From Pelargonium cotyledonis (lineage: Eukaryota; Streptophyta; Magnoliopsida; Geraniales; Geraniaceae), in the NCBI GenBank assembly GCA_036897625.1, contig JAYMTA010000707.1, positions 1-25,008 of the forward strand: 25,008 nt of DNA. The letters run 5' to 3'. This document shows, piece after piece, positions 9,778-18,800 of the stretch. A model generated the notes under the pieces. That model was not told the DNA's origin, made no database searches, and was given only the letters and a program-made list of their open reading frames with translations. The stretch's first letter is position 1, and every line of letters begins with the position of its first letter. The translations under genes and the position numbers were made by a program.

Positions 9778-10447
9778 TAGCGCCTCCTCGGTGTCTCTCA
9801 ACTGTGGTCTTTTTCTGTCGATGACGTGTGTCCTAGTGACATTTAAGATTTGTGATCGGCGGCAATCAAAGGTGGAGAGAAAAAGTATCAGTGGTACGTT
9901 GGCAACAAGGTAGTAGGAGGCGCGCGAGTGACATAACAACGGCGACGATAGTGAGGCAGAGGCTTACTTGCAGAGAAACGAAGTGCGGCCATGGCGTCGG
10001 ATGTGCGTATCCACTGACGGTTTATGGGCTACGTCATCGATTAGGTTCTATTATGTTAATTGGAATTTGTTCGAACTTCTGCTTTATTAGTTCGTTTTTG
10101 CTTAGTTATTGCTTTATTAGTTTGGTTTGGTTTAGTTTTTGCTTTAAAGACTTGGGTTCTGTTTCTGTTCTAGGCTTGTCGGGTCTCGTGTTTGTACCCG
10201 GGATGCCAGGATTGGATTTGCTAGTTCATGTTAAGTTTTGTTTTTATGTTTTATTATGTTTTGTTTTGTTTGTTATGATTTAATTTAGGCATTGTATGTC
10301 TTTACGAGGTTGGGAATCAGCGGTGTAGGGTTTGGATTTGTCTAAGTCGTTACTTCTGGTTCAATTTGGGTATACCAACATGAATGTATTTGAACTTTCT
10401 GTATTAATGAACGAAGGGTTTATTCGTAAAAGGAAAAAAAAAAGAGA
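9778..10447 (+). mobile_element. Poly(A)-tailed retroposon, copy 2
   Basis: A 670-bp segment ends in TTCGTAAAAGG plus an A-rich run (10427-10447) and is bracketed by a perfect 9-bp direct repeat GTAAGTAGT at 9769-9777 and 10448-10456. Its last ~140 bp resemble copy 1 (8465-8686), supporting a shared LINE-derived 3' end. The GC-richer left part (9780-9923) contains a 9-bp inverted pair, GCGCCTCCT at 9780-9788 and AGGAGGCGC at 9915-9923. The 143-residue frame at 9852-10283 crosses the element, is Phe/Leu/Cys-rich with no domain, and is not called as a gene. Confidence 0.55.
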
Positions 10448-10693
10448 GTAAGTAGTAATATATGTTGATAGACATTGTTTTAATTATTGATGTGTCTTTT
10501 TGGGTCAATTCAATAACACTAATTGAGTTTCGTGCTTTGGATATGTGAACTATGTGAGACAACACATCAACCGTTTTGAGCGTAAGATTAAGATCTCGAC
10601 TGAAAATCATAATAACTCTAAAGATCGCTTCTAAAAAGAAAAAAAAAGAAGAAAAAGGTAGAGGCTATAGCTAGAGATAATAATGTAAGAATG

Positions 10694-11818
10694 GATTCTT
10701 CATTCCTCTCGATCCTCATACTCATACTGACAATTCTTCTCCAGCGGCTGGAGCTGCCGGAGAGGGCCTCTTTCCTTCCTCCTCCTATTAACCTCTATTT
10801 CCACTATATCATATTCTCAGCCATATATATGATTAAATCAAAACCCATCCCTCACCACTTTGCACTCTACATCATCGTCATTGCTGCTTTTGTTCGTGGC
10901 CAGATCTGGCGCGGCCACCACCGATCTGCAAGACCATCAACCATCACCACAAGCGACACTCTCACTCCGCTGCACTTCACCAGAGACCATCATTTTCCAC
11001 TTCCAGATATGCGTTGCTTCAGCCCACGGTCTGCAACTCCATCACAACCAGCGTCCTCTGCGAAAGCCTTCATCGTCGTTGGCGTCCTCCACGATGTCCA
11101 GCCGCAAACGTAACTACCTGCGGGATTAGTCGTCAAGCCACACTGGAATCTCCGTTTCACCTCTCATAGCAGCTCCTCACAGTAGCCCAGCCCCGTCGAT
11201 ATGCACAAATATAATCCACAGGAGATCGCCTCTCCATAAAGTAACTGATATATGTCTCTGCTTTCCGTCGCTCCGTCGTTGCTCTCATACCACCGGAAGC
11301 CCTGCCACCACCATGCTCAAAACCATCTCTCACGTTGCAAGTCTATTTTATGTCATTCAAATCTCAAGCTTTTCATGTCATTCGGAAGCTTTTCTCTGAG
11401 ACAAGAATCCACCGTCACTTTCAGGTGGATGAATTCACTCAATTTACTCCAACAGAATATCATTCAGCATTTGTCGATCCTCCGGAGCCACATCCATCTT
11501 CGCTGACCGGAGATTTTTCGGTGAACCACTCCACCGTCTCACTGTAATTAATCAAACCCTCCCGAGTTTCTCAAAGGCTGCACTCATTGAATTTTGACAC
11601 AGGAATTTGGCATCTCTCTTCCCAATTAATCACTTTTCCTCTCATTCATTTCGTGGCTATTTTCAAGGTGGTGTTGTTAAGGGTAGTGCTTTTGTGTTGT
11701 ATTTCCCAACAATGGTGGGTCTAGTGTCTTATGTATTTTCTTTGTTTTCTTTTTCTTCTACTTTTATCACCTCTCCTTTGGAGCGTTTTAATAAAACCCA
11801 TAAATAAATAAATAAAGT
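10694..11818 (+). mobile_element. Candidate third retroposon or retrocopy with (AAAT)n tail
   Basis: The right end reads GGAGCGTTTTAATAAAACCC followed by an ATAAATAAATAAATAAA tail (to ~11816), as at the 3' end of many plant LINEs. An 8-bp repeat TAAGAATG stands at 10686-10693 and 11819-11826. The body is unusually C-rich on this strand, unlike the neighbouring T-rich DNA. Several overlapping frames (for example 10691-11113, 140 residues) have no recognisable domain. The eight-base match could be chance, so the left boundary is uncertain. Confidence 0.4.
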
Positions 11819-11826
11819 TAAGAATG

Positions 11827-12907
11827 AAGATCTCATCCTCTTGCCATGAAGATAGTATTTATACTAATCTCTAATCTTTGCCTCTTGTGGACACTTGATT
11901 AGTTGTTGGCAAGGTGAAGTCAACCTTGGGGCCCACTTGTGGGCGATGGGCGTGTTCGAGTGTCCCCACATGTTCCTCACGTGTGAGTGAGAGTTCTAAA
12001 ATCCCTAAAAACCTCCACCATTCGAGGTTGCGTCTTTGGGACCCGAGAGATCCAGGTGATCGATCATGACCAATGTTAGGTAAGTTGACGAGCCTTTGAG
12101 TTTGCCTTAAAAGTGGAATTGGACTCCCATGTATGATTTATGAGTGTCATGACCTTCTCTAAACTCTCGGACAGGCCTCATATCGTATATGAGAAAATGG
12201 AAAGGACACCTTCAAAATTTGAAACGGTACCTGTCGTCACGGCAAGATTGATTGCATGCAGCTAATGTTCACCATCATGGCTTGAACTTTCGTTGCGCAC
12301 GACCAACTCAATTGTGATAAGACCATTGGCTTCAAGGGTTTCGCTTGTCCTTTATGATGATGGAAGGGCTTGCATTGCATCGATCTTTTTCCAATGGATA
12401 TGGGCACGGCCGATGACTTTGTGCGCGACGTTGAGTTCACCATCCCTTGCGGCAAGAAATCAGCAAGATCCATTATCTATGGGTACATAGATAATTCTGA
12501 TGAGGCTACAACAAACCATTCTGTTCGTGATTCATGGAACACCAACAAACATATCTCTTGCAACTCTGAGTACATATACTCCGCATATCATTTTCTTCAG
12601 TTGGGTGTATGGAAATCAGCAAGATCCATTATCTATGAAGATCATTCGTACAGCGATTCTCAGCACATGACACTACAGATGAACTTCACGTTTTTAATCA
12701 AGTTTAAATGTAATAATACACATTCCCATCAATCACACAGTTTTATACCTTTCAGCAAGATGTGATGATAGTGGGAAAACAACATATCCACATAACACTT
12801 GACTTGAAAATACAAGGAAAGGCCAGCACCATGAGTCTCTTACCAGCTTAATTCAAATGTGTAGTTTATCAATATACATATAACTTGGGTATTCAAAACT
12901 TGTGTCG
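11827..12907. other. Unassigned intergenic DNA and 3' flank of the plastid-protein gene
   Basis: No gene is recognised. The part nearest 12907 must include the 3' untranslated region of the minus-strand plastid-protein gene. The interval 12240-12640 is more GC-rich and coding-like, with frames on both strands broken by stops, and may be a decayed gene or transposon piece. It contains the 26-bp direct repeat listed separately. Confidence 0.4.
12456..12637. repeat. Perfect 26-bp direct repeat, 130 bp apart
   Basis: The 26 bases at 12456-12481, beginning GAAATCAGCAAGATCC and ending ATCTATG, recur without change at 12612-12637. The 130 bp between them are not themselves repeated. Perfect identity in otherwise decayed DNA suggests a recent duplication, gene conversion, or a conserved block of an internally repetitive element. 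It is long for a target-site duplication. Confidence 0.8.
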
Positions 12908-14503
12908 CTAGTAGTCGTCATCATCCTCTTCATTTCTTGATCTGGTGAATTTCCGGACAACAGCGGCAGCGGCACCCAGAAACAAAAACAGAGCTATACT
13001 ATCAAATCCACCTCCTATGCCAACAGCAACACTGGGACCAGGTGCAAAGAAGGAAAATGGTGACCAACCCCATCCCCCAAAGAATGGGGAACCATAACCA
13101 TATCCGTATCCACCCAAGGGTGGGGCTATTGGTGGATTGATATAAATATTGGTCCTGTCAAAGTGAGCATCATCATACATATAAGTAATGCAACGATTTG
13201 CTGGTTTCCATAACAGCAAATGGTATCACGGACATTGAAATCGTCGGTCAGCCATCAAACTATGTGATTAAGAGGATTAAAACTCAAAATGGTACCTCTA
13301 CTTTAAAATGAATCAATTTAGTACTTGTACTATCTCAAAGTGAACTAAAGTATGACATTTCATCAGTTGATCATTAGTTGTCTGTTAAGTGTGGTGATGT
13401 GGCTTAATGGTCATCCAATAGTCAACCAAAAAGAAAAAAAAACTGGCGGAATGAACAACTTCGGTTCACTTTGAGATGGTAGGAGGACAAATTGGTTCAT
13501 TTTAGAGTGGATGAACCATTTTGGTTCACTACCGATAGTATAGGGACTCATTTCATTTGGGCTTTAATCCAAGTTCTATATTAAGTTTCCTGTTTGAGTT
13601 GAACTTTTGTCCCAAAATAAGTATCTAACACACGTACATGTGGATTAAAGAGTAAATATACAACACCAACTTCTCCTTTTAACTTTTTTCAAAACAGAAA
13701 GAAAACACTTATTTTGGAACGAGCGGAGCATAAACTATTTGGATATGTATGGTTATTGATTTCTAAGTCTGCCTTCCCTTTCTCCTACACAAACCACTAC
13801 CAAAGTAGGTGTCAACAAGAGCAATCAAAATTGTCATAGGCTCATAAAACAAGTACTAGTTTCTTTCATTTCAACTCCCTTAATTACCATCTCATTATAC
13901 CAACAGACCTTAATAAAATCATTGAAACCAATTCTCATAATCAATCAATCATCAAACTATTCAGCTAAATAAGGAGTAAACAATACTAAAATTGTAGCAA
14001 AACAAAGAAACAGAAACAGAAATACCTAGAATTGTTATTGACTCTGGGTCTGGGAGAGGAATTAGGGCGAGGAGCAGATGACCGGAAGGCCTGGCCGCCG
14101 ACTCTGCCGCCGCTTTTGGCGGCCAAAGCATCACCAACACCAACTGAACCCAGTGCCAAAACCCCAGCAGCCAGTGTCACTACTGCTAGTTTGGCCAATT
14201 GCTTCTCATTCATCTTCCTACAATAGATTCCAAACAAATTAACAACACAATCTATATCTAATTTCTTAAAACATAAATAGCACAAACACCAAATTATGAG
14301 ACAAAAAAAAGGAGAAGAAGGTGCATGATAGCATACCGAGAAGTAGAACTACGAACATCATCATCTGATGATGATTGGTGGGTGCATCTGCATCTGAGGA
14401 AGGTAGCAGAATTGGAGGAAACCCATTTTCTGGGTTTGTGGATTTTGAGTGTGGTGGGTACGAGGAAGCTTTGTTGAGATGAGGCTATGGAGGCTATGGA
14501 CAT
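12908..14503 (-). CDS. Plastid-targeted Gly/Tyr-rich membrane protein (DUF1517-like)
   Basis: Exons, in transcript order, are 14503-14337, 14217-14026 and 13154-12908; both introns are GT-AG and the phase closes, giving 201 residues ending DDDDY before TAG. Residues 1 to ~57 are Ser/Thr-rich, basic and poor in acids until a short Asp run, as in a chloroplast transit peptide. Residues ~63-88 are hydrophobic and end in GDALAAKS, which could be a thylakoid signal (Ala-X-Ala) or a membrane anchor. SGGRVGGQAF follows (91-100), matching the SGGRxGG motif I associate with DUF1517 plastid proteins. Then come a Ser/Pro/Arg linker, a PPIAPPLGGYGYGYG segment with many Gly, Trp and Phe, a C-terminal membrane segment (~170-186) and a charged tail RKFTRSRNEEDDDDY. 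The likely location is the thylakoid or envelope membrane. Its function is unknown to me and I give no symbol. Confidence 0.85.
13291..13515. mobile_element. Hairpin-forming inverted-repeat element in intron 2
   Basis: The left arm (about 13294-13355) contains CTTTAAAATGAATCAATTT and CTATCTCAAAGTGAACT. The right arm (about 13454-13512) contains the reverse complements, AAATTGGTTCATTTTAGAG and GGTTCACTTTGAGATGGT. The arms match at roughly three quarters of positions over about 60 bp around a ~100-bp loop. This is the form of a MITE or a foldback element. It lies wholly within the second intron (13155-14025) of the plastid-protein gene, so the coding sequence is unaffected. No target duplication was fixed. 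The rest of that intron shows nothing recognisable. Confidence 0.65.
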
Positions 14504-14588
14504 GATGATGATGTTAATGAAATTATTTCATATATGTGTTTTTTGATCTACAAATGTAATGGAAATGGAGTGTTGTGTTTTTGTAAGG

Positions 14589-14622
14589 CTTATCTATTTT
14601 GTGTTTTCTGTATCTCCACGTG
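14589..14622 (-). promoter_or_regulatory. I-box and G-box upstream of the plastid-protein gene
   Basis: On the minus strand a CACGTG core (14617-14622) and a GATAAG core (14589-14594) lie 86-119 bp upstream of the ATG. G-box plus I-box pairs are typical of light-responsive nuclear genes for plastid proteins, which fits the product. Binding is not shown by the sequence. Confidence 0.45.
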
Positions 14623-15480
14623 GTGTATTGCTAATGGCAGACTGGAAGATTCGTGAATAATCTTCTCTCTTTTTCTTCAAAAATATACACATTCTACACT
14701 GCAGGAGTCAGAAGAAAGACAGGATTCTGCTCAAATTTTATAATTTAGGCGATAATGACAACATGTCACTCAAAACAAGATTTAAGGAACTGGAAATTTC
14801 TCTTTTTTGGTCTTAACCACCACTGATACCACGTTCTTCGCATCCGACTCCACCACCACTTTATCTCTTCCTACCACGCGCGTCCAAGAGAGGGTCTCCC
14901 GGATTGTCATAGCTTCGACCAATTCCGGATGATGACAGCTCCGAACCAACCAACACATATAATTCCATTTTATGTCCTTTAATTTCTTATAAAGGCATCA
15001 AATATTAAGCGGACTAGCAATCAGCACAAAGACACACTTAGTGTTTATTTGAGTTGAAAAGAACCACAAAAACGACTACTTTTTTAACCAAATTCTAGCG
15101 CGCGCAACTTTTCCTCATTGGCTCTTCTCATGTTTTCAATCAATGACAAAAGTCAGAGAAGAAGAAAAGGAACGAATATGTGCACAATAATTTTGATAGT
15201 TAAAGTTGATATAGCTAGCCAGCTAGGTGCAATTAACAAAAAGTTAATTGATATAATCCAAGGACAAGTCCATTTCATAATCAAGAGACTAAACTTGGTC
15301 CAATTTGAGTACATGGACCATTTGGGATCTCAATTGACAACCAAACATTAAAATGCCCAAAGAAAACATCATATCTAGTACAGACTGTACTTGTAAATTG
15401 CAGATCTGTAAGTAAAAAACATTGAAAATAACACATGATTAATCAAACCCAATATTTGGTTAATGATTTGTTCATTTCCT
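14623..15480. other. Intergenic region between the plastid-protein gene and the H+-ATPase 3' end
   Basis: This AT-rich DNA includes the distal promoter of the minus-strand plastid-protein gene (its right side is upstream). I see no gene. The frames at 15118-15351 carry no domain. A stretch near 15200-15345 with many short TTGAT, CAATT and GGTCCAATT words may be an old repeat but has no definable ends. Confidence 0.4.
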
Positions 15481-15805
15481 TTGAAAAGGTACATAAAATA
15501 TTAAATGGAAGATAAAAAGCAAGGATAGCAGACAATAATAAACCCCAAATGGAGAAAGTTGAGCGAGCCCAAAAGGCTCGGTGAGAAAAGGTAAGATGAT
15601 TATGCTTGCTCCTAAAACCCGGGGCGCAACAAGTAACTTAACATGACACCCTTTCTTCCGCCACTGAAAATACATAAGAAAGAAAGGTAAACGACCACAA
15701 ACTAGGAGGCACCCCACTTACACCACAGAAACATTCTCCTTCTCTAGAAAAACTTCAACTAGCTATTACGGCCTTCGTTTTGTTTTCTTCTCTCTTCTTG
15801 GAGCC
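15481..15805 (-). other. Probable 3' untranslated region of the H+-ATPase gene
   Basis: This lies immediately downstream of the TGA on the minus strand. It has no long coding frame of recognisable type and no canonical AATAAA on that strand, so the end point is approximate. Confidence 0.35.
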
Positions 15806-18800
15806 TCACACTGTGTAATGTTGTTGGATGGTCTCGATGTCCAGCCCCTTCAGCTTCACCACAGACTCGACGTGTCCCTTCAGTGTGTGAAGCTCCCGAA
15901 GTCTACAACATCGAAAATTTACCAGGATTTCAGGTTTTGTTAATTGCTGAAATGATCTCGTTTATGCGTTAGGAAGTTTCTTGATGAGTGACATACCTTG
16001 CAACTTCAGCTCGTCTCTTAGCCTGCTCAGCAATCTCGGACAGCTCTCTGTAGCTGCTCTTCTCGGGGAAAAGATTGTTGTTCTCTGGGGGCTGAAGCCC
16101 GTGCAGGGTCCTCTGAGCAAGAGCCCATTGAGCCTCTCTCTCTTCTTTTCCGTAATCTTTCTTGGTGGTAAAGGCAGTCTGTTACAACGAATAAAGCATG
16201 AAAATTAGAAAACTTGAGTTCACAGACAGAAAGACGCTTTTTATAATAGTACAACACATACCTTGTTATCAAACAAGTTGAGCCATGCCTTCCCGCTTAA
16301 AATGTAACGCGTTGCGAACTTGAGAATGTCAAGAGGAATGTAAAACACGATACTGAATAGCCAGATGACAGCAGCCCATCCCCAACCACAACCTTTAATC
16401 CTTGCAAATTCCCAGTTGGCATAAACTGCTACCAAGGTTGCTACCTGCAAACACCAGGACCAATTTACACATTATAACTTGTATTTATTGCTTGAACCCA
16501 TCGGTATATTTTATGGTGTTCAAATATATCTTGTGCAATTGTTAATGGCTCGTAATGCTTACCAGCTGTGCAATTAGAAAAGCACTGACTAGGAGAAAGC
16601 CAGGGCGCTCAAGGAACGACCACCCGCGAGACCTGGTCACGAAAATCAGAGCCTGGCTCACAATACTGACTTGCAAGTATAGTGCAGCCATCATTTCATG
16701 TTCACTTTCTCTAATAGATCTCACACCAAATTTATCCTGCAATCAGGACGACATACGTTCAAATAAAATAAGACAATGCTAAAGCATATCCAAGCAAAAC
16801 ACAACAAAACTCTCTCTTACCGTGAAGAAGTCGGTTTTGTGCATCAACCAGAAGAACACAACAGTCATCAAGGCAAGGTATCCACCAAGCACAACCCCAG
16901 TAGCAAAGATCTCCTTCAATTTCCAGCTGTCAGGCAAGGGAGATGGCTTCACACGATCCTTTGATATCGTCATAATAGTTCCTGATATAAACAAGTATAG
17001 CTCATTTTCATGAATATATGCATAGAAATGTGTGTAAAAGAAGTTATACGCGTATTTGGTGGACAAGTTTTTCGTAAAAAGAACTCACCGTCATTTAGGA
17101 TAGCAATAATCAAAACCATGAAAGGAGAGAAGTCGTACTTCCATATCAGAGCAATAAGCATGAAACCAAACTGTAGATTTGAGAATAAACAGAGAAAACA
17201 AGTTAGTAAATTATTCCATTGACTCCAAGTAATTACTTAGTTTGAGAGCATCATCTTCTACTTACCACAATACGGATTGTGATGGAGACTGCATATATCT
17301 GCACAAATAAAAGGCAAGGATGTCATGATTAGTCAAACGGAAACCATTATAGTTAAAAACTTAAATGCTTTTTGGGGAGAGGATTATAGAAGAAGAGGAG
17401 ACTAACTGTGTAGTTCTTCATCCTTTGGAATATAGCTCTACTGGTCAGCACTGCACTGATAATAACACTCAAACCAGGCTCTGTGAGAACAATATCAGAA
17501 GCACCTCGAGCAGCATCAGTAGCATCAGCAACAGCAATTCCAATATCAGCCTTTTTCAAGGCAGGGGCATCATTAACACCATCACCAGTCATTCCACAGA
17601 TGTGCTTCCGCTCTTGCAGCTTCTTCACAATTTCATATTTATGTTCTACATGATAAGAACACAAACTTAGCATTGCAAGAAACATTTAACACAGAGGAAA
17701 CATCATAGACTATATTATATAATTTTCTTGTTTATGATCAGTCAGTAAAATAGTAATTAAAACCCACCTGGAAATACACCGGCAAACCCATCTGCCTTTT
17801 CAATCAACTCTTCAACAGGGAGGGATGCAATGCTAGCGTCCTTGTCTTGACCAAGTAAGCTAGAAGATGGGTACATGTTTGTTCCCATTCCAAGTCTTCG
17901 GCCAGTTTCCTTTGCAATTGCAAGTTGATCACCTGACATCAGAAAAATAAAAAATTTAGCAACATATGATCATATAAATAATAACTGCACTCTTCAGATA
18001 GATCAATGAATACCTGTGATCATCTTGACATTCACACCAAGATTGAGAGCCCTGCGAATGGTTTCTGCACTGTCATGCCTTGGAGGATCAAAGAGGGGCA
18101 ATAAACCAACAAACTGCCATGGGCTGCCAGGGCTTTCTTTTGTTTTCTCGGGCACTTGCTGGAAATATATGAAAAGAAAATTGATAAGAAGATGTTTCCC
18201 GATTTAAAACTAAAGAGATTGCGAGTCAAGATTGGTTGGGGAACAAACCTGTCTAGCAACTGCCAACGAACGAAGACCACGATCAGCGAACTTATCAATA
18301 ACGGCATGAGCCTTCCTCCTAACATCTTCCTTACAGTTGCAGAGATCTATAATCTATTTGTAGGAAGAGGAAATAGACAAGAAGATGTTATGTCAACTTT
18401 TCTATGATCACACACATGAATTTGGGAAAAAACTAATACTAACTCCACCAATATGAATAAGATATAAGATGGATCACCTGCTCAGGAGCACCTTTGCTGG
18501 CTCTATGCCAGTTACCCTCGGCATCAATGTAAGTCAAAGCAGTCCTCTTGTCAACAGGGTTGAATGGCAAAAAGTGTACCTCTGTGACGCCAGCTCTTGC
18601 CTACATTGAAGTGCATGTACTTGTTAACGACTTATTTATAATTTGTTTTCAATTTCAAGTATATAAGTGAAAATGAGGAAGGAAGTAGGGTATATACCTC
18701 TTTTGGATCGGCAAGCATTCCAACAATGGCAGCATCAATAGCATCCTGATTTTCAGTTCTAGAAGCCCTTGCAGCAAGAAGCATCACATGATCCTTTTCC

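Noticed and set aside
9852-10283. 143-residue open frame on the plus strand
   Set aside because: It crosses the retroposon copy 2 body, is dominated by Phe, Leu, Val and Cys from T-rich DNA, and has no domain or promoter.
10691-11113. 140-residue open frame and an overlapping 89-residue frame
   Set aside because: Two frames are open over the same C-rich DNA, which indicates composition and not coding. No motif was recognised.
12370-12765. 131-residue open frame near the 26-bp repeat
   Set aside because: It lacks recognisable domains and the direct repeat gives it the same peptide twice. It was kept only as unassigned sequence.
15118-15351. 77-residue open frame
   Set aside because: It has no family resemblance, no splice context and lies in AT-rich spacer.
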